From: Devosia submarina
GTDB taxonomy: Bacteria; Pseudomonadota; Alphaproteobacteria; Rhizobiales; Devosiaceae
Direction of reading: 5' to 3'
DNA length: 64,000 bases
NCBI RefSeq assembly: GCF_003056345.1
Contig: NZ_PYWB01000005.1
Coordinates: forward strand, 264,866-328,865
Position 1 is the first letter of the stretch. Each line of letters begins with the position of its first letter. Both the position numbers and the translations under genes were made by a program. This document shows, piece after piece, positions 1 through 7,389 of this stretch. The notes below the pieces were generated by a model, which was given only the letters and a program-made list of their open reading frames with translations, had not been told where the DNA came from and did not search any database.

Positions 1-1659
1 GATGCGCGAGCGGCGAAGCACGTCGCCATTGCGGTTGCGCACGGTGACGATCTGGGTGCCATCGGGGCGCGTAATGGTTTCGCGCGTCCGGCCGCCACGC
101 AGGTTTTCGTAGAAAATCTCGTCTTCGGCCGCGTCATAGAACCGGGACGTATCCTGGCCGATCGAGCGCACAAACAATTCCGTGCCGATCTGCAGGACCG
201 TCTGGGTCACGTCGATCTCGTTGCGGCGATTGTCCTGGTTCACCTCGATATTGGTCTGGTTGACGTCGATATTGGTCTGCTGCCCAATATTGGTCTGCGA
301 CTGATCGATATTGGTCGTGGTGTTGTTGACCGTGGTGTTGTTGGTGACGTTGTTCACCACATTGGTCTGGTTGATAACCGTGACGTTCTGCGGCAGCTCG
401 GCGGGAGCGGCAAGAGCGGCGGCAGGTTCAACGCGCTCACCTTCTTCCTGGCTCACGGGCTGCACTTCTTCCACTGCAATGAACCGCGATTGTGCGGCAG
501 CATCGGATTCAGGTGGTGGAGCGGCTGCTGCTTCGGCTGCGGCTGCAGCTTCGGCTTCCGTTGGCTGAGCCTCGGCAGCAGGCGCTGCCGTGCCTTCGGC
601 GGCAACAGGAGCATCCTTGGCGCTGTCGAGCACGGGAGCGACCTGCTCCTGCGTCACGCCTTCGGGCAGGTCTTCAACGGGTTCCACCGGAATATCGGCA
701 GAAACATCCGCGTCAGTTTGGGGGGCGAGGATGCCGCTGCTTTCCGCTGCCGGCGCCTGTTCCTCAGTTTCGGTTTCGGTCCCCGCTGCAGGCAGATTCG
801 GCACGGCTGGCAGGGTCAGGCCGTTTTCGGCAAGGCAGGCGTCCACATCGGAAATGCCGGCTTCTGCGCAGATGGCGGAAATGGCCTGGCGGGCGTGGCT
901 GATCTGGGCCTGCGCCGTAGCGGTGTCACCGCCCGACATCATGTCGGCGATTGCAGCATTATAGATATCGATCTGTGCCTGCAGATCGGCCGAGATATCC
1001 ACGTCAAGCGTCTGCTCGGCCTCGGTGGGCTGCTCGGTCTCTGTTGTCTGAACATTGGATTCAGCGTCCAGATCCTGCGTCGCAGCTGAAGGCTCTTCGA
1101 TTTCCTGCGTTTCGAACGCTTCTTCCTCGGCGCTCACAGCAGCGGGCTCGTCGGCAGCTTCGGCCTCAACCGCAGTGTCCGGCTCAGCTGCAGTTTCATC
1201 TCCCAGCGCTTCGGCTGCGGCGTCTGCTTCGGCAGGCGTTTCGTCCTGCGCTGCCGGGGTCTCGATTGTGGTGCTCTCGGCAGGCTCTGCCGGAACAGTT
1301 TCTTCTTCGGTCACGGATTCGGCTTCAACCGCAGTGTCATCTGCTGGTGCAGCTTCGTCTTCGACAGCGGCATCGTCCGCAGGAGTGTCTTCCTCGGCAG
1401 AAATGTCTTCCTCAGCAGGAGCAGTTTCCTCAGCAGGAGCAGTTTCCTCAGCAGGAGCAGTCTCGTCAGTGGGCGCTGCCTCGTCCGTGGTTTCCGCTTC
1501 GGTTTCGCCCTCGGCTGGCTGGGCTGCGATGCAGTCCTCGAGCGTCGTGAAGCCGGCATCGACGCAGGCTTGCGGCAGGTCCTGCGCATTCGCGGCAAAG
1601 GGCGACAGGGTGAGCAAGGTCAGGCTCGATCCGGTGAGGAGCCAGTTTCTAAGACGCAT
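1..1659 (-). CDS. OmpA-like acidic secreted protein, partial (C-terminus beyond left edge)
   Basis: The reading frame on the minus strand is open from an ATG at 1659 to the window edge, so only about 553 N-terminal residues are seen. AAAGGAA lies just upstream of the ATG. Residues 1-24 form a signal peptide ending ANA-QD. Residues about 48-390 are low-complexity Ala/Glu/Asp/Thr/Pro sequence with repeated PAEET units. Residues about 415-475 switch to an Asn/Thr/Val-rich stretch with repeated QTNI units. The last part visible (TRPDGTQIVTVRNRNGD) resembles the linker before the peptidoglycan-binding OmpA domain in long rhizobial OmpA/YiaD-like proteins. I infer an envelope protein anchored to peptidoglycan; the OmpA domain itself lies outside the window. 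An EcfG-type promoter lies about 120 bp upstream. Low-complexity composition makes several antisense frames look open. Confidence 0.7.
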   Translation of the reverse strand, partial: MRLRNWLLTGSSLTLLTLSPFAANAQDLPQACVDAGFTTLEDCIAAQPAEGETEAETTDEAAPTDETAPAEETAPAEETAPAEEDISAEEDTPADDAAVEDEAAPADDTAVEAESVTEEETVPAEPAESTTIETPAAQDETPAEADAAAEALGDETAAEPDTAVEAEAADEPAAVSAEEEAFETQEIEEPSAATQDLDAESNVQTTETEQPTEAEQTLDVDISADLQAQIDIYNAAIADMMSGGDTATAQAQISHARQAISAICAEAGISDVDACLAENGLTLPAVPNLPAAGTETETEEQAPAAESSGILAPQTDADVSADIPVEPVEDLPEGVTQEQVAPVLDSAKDAPVAAEGTAAPAAEAQPTEAEAAAAAEAAAAPPPESDAAAQSRFIAVEEVQPVSQEEGERVEPAAALAAPAELPQNVTVINQTNVVNNVTNNTTVNNTTTNIDQSQTNIGQQTNIDVNQTNIEVNQDNRRNEIDVTQTVLQIGTELFVRSIGQDTSRFYDAAEDEIFYENLRGGRTRETITRPDGTQIVTVRNRNGDVLRRSRI

Positions 1660-1776
1660 TATTCTTGTTCCTTTGTGTCGAAGGGCATTTGAGCCAAGCA
1701 TCGCGGCGCTTGTCTGAACGCAGACTGAATGAATTCCGACAGCGCCCCAGCCGGTGCTTTTTCCCGCAAGGCCCAG

Positions 1777-1801
1777 AACGCCTGGCCTTGTGCTAGGTTC
1801 C
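1777..1801 (-). promoter_or_regulatory. EcfG (general stress sigma factor) promoter
   Basis: On the minus strand this reads GGAAC, a 16-bp spacer, then CGTT: an exact match to the alphaproteobacterial EcfG consensus. Transcription would start near 1770 and give a leader of about 110 nt to the OmpA-like gene. Promoter use is inferred from sequence only. Confidence 0.6.
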
Positions 1802-1891
1802 AAACCCTGGCTCGCCAACAAAGCAGCGCCCGATCATGGCGCCATTGCGGCAAGGCTGGTTGTCCCGCCCGGTTCGTGTTAGGCCCCCTTC

Positions 1892-2314
1892 ATGCAGCAA
1901 GCGAGCAAAACCCTGAGCCTGCCGACAAGGGGGCAGGGGCTTTATGAATTTACCCAGGCCGTCTCCGACTTTGTCGCCGAGAGTGAAGTTTCCACAGGCC
2001 TGCTGACCGTTTTCGTGCGCCACACCTCGTGCTCCCTTCTGATCCAGGAAAACGCCGATCCCGATGTGCAAACCGATCTTCTCGGCTTTTTCCAGCGCAT
2101 TGCGCCCGAAAGCATGGACTGGATCGTCCACACGACCGAAGGGCCGGACGACATGCCCGCACACATCAAATCGGCCCTGACGCAAACCACCATCGGCATT
2201 CCCGTGCTTGGGGGCGAGCCGGTGCTGGGCATTTGGCAAGGCATTTATCTCTTTGAGCACCGCGATCGGCCCCATCGGCGCGAGATCGTGCTCCACATCA
2301 TCGGAGACCGCTGA
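1892..2314 (+). CDS. yjbQ: YjbQ family protein (UPF0047, secondary thiamine-phosphate synthase fold)
   Basis: A 140-residue protein matching the whole YjbQ/UPF0047 family, whose usual length is about 130-140. The conserved signature is present: RHTSCSLLIQENADPDV around residues 48-64, the DDMPAHIKSAL segment near 87-97, and GIWQGIYLFEHRD near 117-129. These hold the clustered His and acidic residues of the family's presumed metal or active site. Family members can complement thiamine-phosphate synthase mutants weakly, but the native role is not settled. The stop codon directly abuts the ATG of the following TSUP gene, so the two are probably co-transcribed. Confidence 0.9.
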   Translation: MQQASKTLSLPTRGQGLYEFTQAVSDFVAESEVSTGLLTVFVRHTSCSLLIQENADPDVQTDLLGFFQRIAPESMDWIVHTTEGPDDMPAHIKSALTQTTIGIPVLGGEPVLGIWQGIYLFEHRDRPHRREIVLHIIGDR

Positions 2315-3145
2315 ATGAATTGGGCTGAACTGGCCAGCTATTGGCCATTCGTGCTGGGGCTCATGGTCACGGGGGTCTTTTCGGGGCTTGCCGCGGGCCT
2401 ACTGGGCATTGGCGGTGGCGCGATCATCGTGCCCGCGCTTTCCACTTCGCTGGCGCTCCTGGGCTATGATTCCGATGTGGTCCAGCACGTCGCCGTCGGC
2501 ACCTCGCTCGCCATCATCATTCCCACCGGTATCATGAGCGCCCGCGCCCATCACAGGCGCGGTGCCCTGGACACCAAGACCCTGCGCCTCTGGGTGCCAT
2601 TCATCGTCGCGGGCACCTTTATCGGCGGCCTGATGGCGGGCCTGTTCTCCGGCGACGTGCTGCGCGTGGTTTTTGCCGTTATGGCCTTCCTGATCGCCGG
2701 CAATATCGTTTTTGCCTGGCAGACCAAGGTCATGGGGCACCTGCATGGCTCGGGCCTCGCTCATCGCATTTCGGCGTTCGTCGTGGGCTATATTTCGTCC
2801 CTGATGGGGATCGGCGGCGGCTCGCTCAGCGTCCCTACGCTCGTGGCCTTTGGCGCCAGCATGCATGCCGCCGTCGGCACTTCGGCCGCGCTGGGTGTTG
2901 CCATCGCACTCTCGGGAACTGCTGGCTTCATCATCTCGGGCTGGGGTCAATCCGGCCTGCCGCCGCTGAGCCTTGGCTACATCAACCTTGTCGCCATGGT
3001 GCTGGTCGCCATCCTCGCGGCCATCTTTGCCCCCTTCGGTGCAGCCCTTGCCCACAAGCTCGACCAGAAAACGCTCAAATACGTCTTCGCGGTGTTTCTG
3101 GTGGCCGTCGGGCTCAACATGCTGTGGAAAGTGCTGGCAGGCTAG
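2315..3145 (+). CDS. TSUP family transporter (TauE/SafE-like sulfite/anion exporter)
   Basis: A 276-residue integral membrane protein with about eight hydrophobic segments and the internal duplication typical of TauE/SafE (DUF81). Each half carries a glycine-rich motif: GLLGIGGGAIIVPAL near residues 29-43 and SLMGIGGGSLSVPTL near 161-175. The length is usual for the family. Members move sulfite, sulfonates or other small organic anions; the substrate cannot be read from sequence. The start follows the yjbQ stop with no gap, suggesting translational coupling. The region after the stop holds a 92-bp palindromic repeat rather than an obvious terminator. Confidence 0.88.
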   Translation: MNWAELASYWPFVLGLMVTGVFSGLAAGLLGIGGGAIIVPALSTSLALLGYDSDVVQHVAVGTSLAIIIPTGIMSARAHHRRGALDTKTLRLWVPFIVAGTFIGGLMAGLFSGDVLRVVFAVMAFLIAGNIVFAWQTKVMGHLHGSGLAHRISAFVVGYISSLMGIGGGSLSVPTLVAFGASMHAAVGTSAALGVAIALSGTAGFIISGWGQSGLPPLSLGYINLVAMVLVAILAAIFAPFGAALAHKLDQKTLKYVFAVFLVAVGLNMLWKVLAG

Positions 3146-3154
3146 CGCGCTACC

Positions 3155-3246
3155 GATCGTCACCCTCGGGCTCGACCCGAGGGCACTTCACTTGCGGAGC
3201 GCCTGCTAGGTGCAAAGCCCTCAGGTCAGGCCCGAGGGTGACGATC
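3155..3246. repeat. 92-bp dispersed palindromic repeat, copy 1
   Basis: The element starts GATCGTCACCCTCGGG and ends CCCGAGGGTGACGATC, so its ends are inverted repeats; each end also contains an internal palindrome. A second 92-bp copy lies at 43902-43993 and a half copy at 40611-40643. The interior shares ACTTGCGGAGCG in both full copies. It occupies the gap between convergent genes. Confidence 0.75.
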
Positions 3247-3366
3247 CAGCTCGGGGAACTGCCGGTTCTAACTGCAAGCTACTAAAATCGGTTGGTGGGG
3301 ACGGTTTGACTACGGTGGTCCGTCCCCACCGCCCAAGCCCCCTCATGGGAGGGGAATTGGGAACGT

Positions 3367-4086
3367 TTAGTTCGTGGGCTCTGCGAGTTCCCACTGAACT
3401 GTTACGTTGATCGAAAAACTCAATTCGCCCGCTTCAACGGGCACCGAAGCCGCTGCGGCCTCGGCGCGCATGGCGTACATAGGCATGGGCGGGGGCTGGT
3501 TAAAGCTCTGCGATTCAGAAATCGAGACGAGTTCCGCCAGCGAGCTGTCGGCAGCCTCGGCATAAAGCCCGGCCTTTTCGCGCGCATCGGCAAAGGCCAG
3601 ACGCCGCGCATCGTCAAGCAAATCGCTGGGGTCCGCCACGGAGAACGAAATGCCGTTGATGGTGTTGGCGCCGACCGTTACGGCCTTGTCCAGGATCGTG
3701 CCGAGCGCTTCGAGATCGCGCACCGAAAGGGTGACCGAGTTCGTCACCTGGTAGCCAGCGATCTTGGGAGGCCGCGTATAGCCATTCTCGTCGCGCTCGT
3801 CGGTGTAGACATAGTCCGGATTGACTGAAAAACCCGAGGTCTGGATATCGCGTGCCTCGATACCTGATTCCTTGAGCGTGTTGACCAGCTCGGCCATAGC
3901 GGCAGAATTGGCATCAAGCGCCTCGCGCGCTGTTGCTCCTTGCGTGGTCACGCCCGAGGTGATGATCGCCATGTCAGGCGCGGCGCGCACTTCGCCAATT
4001 CCATCGATAGTGATCGTGCCGGCATAGGCGGGCAGGGCAAGGCTCCCGACAAGGGCGAGGGGGGCAAGGGCAAGCAGGTGACGCAT
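3367..4086 (-). CDS. SIMPL domain-containing periplasmic protein (DUF541)
   Basis: A 239-residue protein with a signal peptide (MRHLLALAPLALVGSLALPAYA) followed by one SIMPL/DUF541 domain covering nearly all of the mature chain. Family hallmarks are the early TITIDGIGEVRAAPDMAII segment, the SGVTTQGATAREALDANS helix and a C-terminal strand ending INVTVQWEL. I chose the ATG at 4086 because GGAG lies 7 nt upstream; a TTG two codons earlier has no better site. SIMPL proteins are secreted or periplasmic and have been linked to oxidative-stress tolerance and to oligomeric assembly, without a known enzymatic reaction. It is monocistronic here, convergent with the TSUP gene. Confidence 0.85.
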   Translation of the reverse strand: MRHLLALAPLALVGSLALPAYAGTITIDGIGEVRAAPDMAIITSGVTTQGATAREALDANSAAMAELVNTLKESGIEARDIQTSGFSVNPDYVYTDERDENGYTRPPKIAGYQVTNSVTLSVRDLEALGTILDKAVTVGANTINGISFSVADPSDLLDDARRLAFADAREKAGLYAEAADSSLAELVSISESQSFNQPPPMPMYAMRAEAAAASVPVEAGELSFSINVTVQWELAEPTN

Positions 4087-4265
4087 TGGCAAACTCCAAA
4101 AGTTCGGGGGGACTACTCCCCATCCATTGCGTCAGTATTGCGGCCAAGATGAACCTGGCTTGAACAGCTTGTGGACAATCACCCCGCCAAAAGTATGACT
4201 TATCGCACTTGCCGGTCCTGCCCCGGTGCGGTACTCACAGCCAGCACAATTTCGAGGGGAAGCAG

Positions 4266-5417
4266 ATGAGCACAAGGCACTATCCGGACGGCGTTCTTGT
4301 TGGGCGTGCCCGCGTGCCCGGCCAGGCTTGCCCCCGCATCGTCACGGTGCGCAATGGCGAACTGTTCGACATCACCGCCAAGGGCTTTGCCACCGTCCGC
4401 GACATTGCCGAAAGCGGCAAGGCGGCCGAGCATGTGCGCAATGCCTCGGGCACCAGCCTTGGCAATGCCGACGCCATTGTGGCCAACAGCCTTGCCGCGA
4501 GCCACGATCCATCCCAGCCGAGCCTGCTTTCCCCCATCGACCTGCAATCCATCAAGGCGTCCGGCGTCACCTTCGTTGTTTCGCTCCTTGAGCGCGTGAT
4601 CGAAGAGCAGGCCCGGGGCGACAAGGCGCGCGCCGATAGTTTGCGTGGTGAAATCCTCGACCTCATCGGCACGGACCTTTCCGAACTCGTCCCGGGCTCC
4701 GAAACCGCTGCGAAGGTCAAGGCTGCCCTGATCGAGAAGGGCGTCTGGAGCCAGTATCTGGAAGTGGGCATCGGGCCTGACGCCGAGATCTTCACCAAGG
4801 GCCAGCCCATGAGCTCGGTCGGCTATGGCGCTGAAGTCGGCCTTCATCCCATTTCGAGCTGGAACAATCCCGAGCCCGAAGTTGCGCTTCTTGTGACCAG
4901 CAAGGGCGAAATCATCGGCGCAACCCTTGGCAATGACGTAAACCTGCGCGACGTTGAAGGCCGCTCGGCCCTGCTCCTGGGCAAGGCCAAGGACAACAAT
5001 GCCTCTGCGTCCCTGGGGCCCTTCGTACGCCTGTTCGATGGCGATTTCACGCTCGACAGTGTCAAGCAATCCGAGATCGCGCTGCGCGTTGAAGGGCAGG
5101 ACGGCTTCGTGCTCGAAGGGCATTCCTCCATGAGCCAGATTTCGCGCACGCCCGAATCCCTCGTCGCGGCCACCATTGGCGGACACCACCAATACCCCGA
5201 TGGCCTGGTGCTCTATCTCGGCACCATGTTCGCCCCGGTGAAAGACCGCGATGGCGCCGGCAAGGGCTTCACTCACAAGCTGGGCGACGTTGTCACCATC
5301 TCGACATCCGAGCTTGGCACCCTATCTAACACTGTAAACCTCTCCACCCAGTGTCCGCCCTGGACCTATGGCACCAGCCATTTGCTGCGCGACCTCGCCA
5401 AGGCTGACCTCCTCTAG
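4266..5417 (+). CDS. FAH-family 2-keto-3-deoxy sugar acid dehydratase (XylX-like)
   Basis: A 383-residue member of the fumarylacetoacetate hydrolase superfamily. The C-terminal domain carries the acidic metal site (EPEVALLV near residues 201-208, GNDVNLRDVEG near 221-231). The ATG at 4266 has GAGGGGAAG close upstream; the frame extends further but without a better start. Length and long N-terminal domain match Caulobacter XylX, the 2-keto-3-deoxy-D-xylonate dehydratase of the Weimberg pathway, better than true fumarylacetoacetases. The next gene, 23 bp on, encodes a ketoglutarate-semialdehyde dehydrogenase, exactly the enzyme that takes the product of this dehydration. I therefore infer dehydration of a 2-keto-3-deoxy-pentonate; xylonate, arabinonate or a hexarate-derived acid remain possible substrates. 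Confidence 0.75.
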   Translation: MSTRHYPDGVLVGRARVPGQACPRIVTVRNGELFDITAKGFATVRDIAESGKAAEHVRNASGTSLGNADAIVANSLAASHDPSQPSLLSPIDLQSIKASGVTFVVSLLERVIEEQARGDKARADSLRGEILDLIGTDLSELVPGSETAAKVKAALIEKGVWSQYLEVGIGPDAEIFTKGQPMSSVGYGAEVGLHPISSWNNPEPEVALLVTSKGEIIGATLGNDVNLRDVEGRSALLLGKAKDNNASASLGPFVRLFDGDFTLDSVKQSEIALRVEGQDGFVLEGHSSMSQISRTPESLVAATIGGHHQYPDGLVLYLGTMFAPVKDRDGAGKGFTHKLGDVVTISTSELGTLSNTVNLSTQCPPWTYGTSHLLRDLAKADLL

Positions 5418-5440
5418 ATTGCTTCCGAAAGGCACATACA

Positions 5441-6880
5441 ATGGCTGAACTGCACAAAAACCTCATAAACGGGGAATGGGTCGGCACGGATGGCGTGGAA
5501 AACATCAACCCGTCCAACACTGCCGAAGTCGTGGGGCTTTATGCCCGCGCCACGGCCGAAGAAACCAAGCAGGCTATCGCGGCTGCCAAGGCAGCCTTCC
5601 CCGCCTGGTCGCGCTCGGGCATTCTTGAGCGCCATGCAATCCTCTCCAAGGCTTCGCAGGAAATCACCGCCCGCAAGCAGGAACTGGGCGAGCTGCTGAG
5701 CCGCGAAGAAGGCAAGACCCTCCCCGAAGGTATTGGCGAGGTTACCCGCGCCGCGCAGATCTTTGATTTCTTTGCTGGGGAAACCCTGCGCCTGGCTGGC
5801 GAAGTGCTTCCCTCCGTGCGCCCCGGCGTTGGCGTCGAGATCACCCGCGAGCCCGTGGGCGTTATCGGCATCATCACGCCCTGGAACTTCCCTATCGCCA
5901 TCCCGACCTGGAAAATTGCTCCGGCGCTGGCCTATGGCAACACCGTCGTGATCAAGCCGGCCGACCTCGTGCCCGGCTCCACCTGGGCCATTGTGGACAT
6001 TCTCGTCCGCGCCGGCCTGCCCAAGGGCGTGCTCAACCTCGTCATGGGCAAGGGCTCGGTTGTGGGCCAGACCATGCTCGAAAGCAAGGACGTCAATGCC
6101 ATCAGCTTCACCGGCTCGGTGGGCACGGGCAAGCGCGTCGCCTCGGCCTCGCTTGAAGTTGGCCGCAAGTTCCAGCTTGAAATGGGCGGCAAGAACCCGA
6201 CCATCGTGCTTGATGACGCCGACCTCAAGGTCGCCGTGGAGTCGGTTGCCCAGTCCGCCTTCTTCTCGACCGGCCAGCGTTGCACGGCCTCCTCGCGCAT
6301 CATCGTTACGGAAGGCATTCACGACCAGTTCGTCGAGGCCCTCGCCGAGCGTGCCCGCAACCTGCGCGTGGGCAATGCCCTCGACAAAGACACTGAGATC
6401 GGCCCCGTGGTCGATCCGAGCCAGCTCAAGCAGGACACCGACTATATCGAGATCGGCAAGCAGGAAGGCGCGAAGCTCGTTGCCGGCGGCGAACTGGTGA
6501 AAAAGGAAACCGAAGGCTATTTCCTCCAGCCAACCCTGTTCACCGAAGCCAACAACCAGATGCGCATTTCCCGCGAGGAAATCTTCGGGCCCGTGGCCTC
6601 CGTGATCCGCGTCAAGGACTACGAGGAAGCGCTCGCCGTCTCCAACGACACCGATTTCGGCCTCTCCGCCGGTATCGTCACGACGTCGCTGAAATACGCC
6701 ACCCATTTCAAGCGCAATGCCGAAGCAGGGATGGTGATGGTCAACGTTCCGACCGCCGGCGTCGACTTCCACGTCCCCTTCGGCGGCCGCAAGGGTTCCT
6801 CCTATGGCCCACGCGAGCAGGGCAAGTACGCTGCCGAATTCTTCACTGTCGTGAAGACCGCCTATACCGCTGCCGGCTAA
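5441..6880 (+). CDS. alpha-ketoglutarate semialdehyde dehydrogenase (2,5-dioxovalerate dehydrogenase)
   Basis: A 479-residue NAD(P)-dependent aldehyde dehydrogenase of full family length. The catalytic Cys is in GQRCTASSR (about residue 281) and the general-base Glu in LEMGGKNP (about 247); the Asn of TPWNFPIAIP and the cofactor-binding SFTGSVGTG segment are present. The sequence resembles Azospirillum-type KGSA dehydrogenase, which oxidises 2,5-dioxopentanoate to 2-oxoglutarate. Position 23 bp behind an XylX-like dehydratase supports this role. A strong terminator follows, so the pair forms a two-gene operon. Succinate-semialdehyde dehydrogenase activity is an alternative given how similar these families are. 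Confidence 0.82.
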   Translation: MAELHKNLINGEWVGTDGVENINPSNTAEVVGLYARATAEETKQAIAAAKAAFPAWSRSGILERHAILSKASQEITARKQELGELLSREEGKTLPEGIGEVTRAAQIFDFFAGETLRLAGEVLPSVRPGVGVEITREPVGVIGIITPWNFPIAIPTWKIAPALAYGNTVVIKPADLVPGSTWAIVDILVRAGLPKGVLNLVMGKGSVVGQTMLESKDVNAISFTGSVGTGKRVASASLEVGRKFQLEMGGKNPTIVLDDADLKVAVESVAQSAFFSTGQRCTASSRIIVTEGIHDQFVEALAERARNLRVGNALDKDTEIGPVVDPSQLKQDTDYIEIGKQEGAKLVAGGELVKKETEGYFLQPTLFTEANNQMRISREEIFGPVASVIRVKDYEEALAVSNDTDFGLSAGIVTTSLKYATHFKRNAEAGMVMVNVPTAGVDFHVPFGGRKGSSYGPREQGKYAAEFFTVVKTAYTAAG

Positions 6881-6905
6881 TCCGGCCGGGCGAGTTGAGC
6901 ATCAC

Positions 6906-6935
6906 AACCCGCGGACCTCGTCCGCGGGTTTTTTT
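6906..6935 (+). terminator. rho-independent terminator after the dehydratase/dehydrogenase pair
   Basis: A perfect 10-bp stem (AACCCGCGGA / TCCGCGGGTT) with a 5-nt loop is followed by a run of T. The hairpin starts 26 bp after the dehydrogenase stop codon. Confidence 0.9.
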
Positions 6936-7101
6936 GTTGGCGCCGGCAGGCGCAATTCCTCACCGGGGCCCCACAAGCACGATGTCACCCTGCGCTCGAC
7001 CCGAAGCCAATTCCGATATGCCCACGATCGCTGTGGGTATCTTTTAACATGGGTTGCACGCTGGAACGGGTTTCATTAACCCTATTTTGCGGAGGGGCTC
7101 C

Positions 7102-7248
7102 ATGATCCACAAATTGATAGTGCCACGGCAAGCAGAACCCATCGTGCGCAAGCAGCTGGCCCAGCACGACAACCATGTGCTTCGTGCCCTCAAGGTCAAA
7201 GCCATGCACCGCGCCATCAACGAATTCGCCGCAGCCTATTGCCCATAG
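7102..7248 (+). CDS. possible 48-residue protein of unknown function
   Basis: An ATG at 7102 is preceded by GGAGGGG at a workable distance and a possible sigma-70 promoter (TTGCAC, 17 bp, TAACCC). The product is basic and helical, with repeated positions of Arg/Lys/His, no signal peptide and no membrane segment. I recognise no family. It sits alone in the 448-bp gap between a terminator and an MFS gene; nothing else is seen in that gap. It could be a chance ORF. Confidence 0.35.
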   Translation: MIHKLIVPRQAEPIVRKQLAQHDNHVLRALKVKAMHRAINEFAAAYCP

Positions 7249-7389
7249 CGGCCTTTCAAGCCAGAGGCGTCGTGCCCTTCGGCCGCATCCCGTTCGGCTC
7301 CCGCCTGAATTCGGGTTCCCCATAGACCCATGCGCCTTGCCAAGCGTTGAGCCCTCGCTCTAGACCAGCATCTAGTCCGAGGAATGCCC

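Noticed and set aside
311..1717. Several plus-strand open frames rich in Ala, Ser, Cys or Arg opposite the left-edge gene
   Set aside because: They mirror the low-complexity minus-strand gene, lack ribosome-binding sites and have no family features; the minus-strand frame has a signal peptide and is open over the full length.
4200..6772. Long minus-strand frames opposite the dehydratase and aldehyde dehydrogenase
   Set aside because: Composition is that of GC-rich antisense shadows; the plus-strand frames carry complete catalytic motifs.
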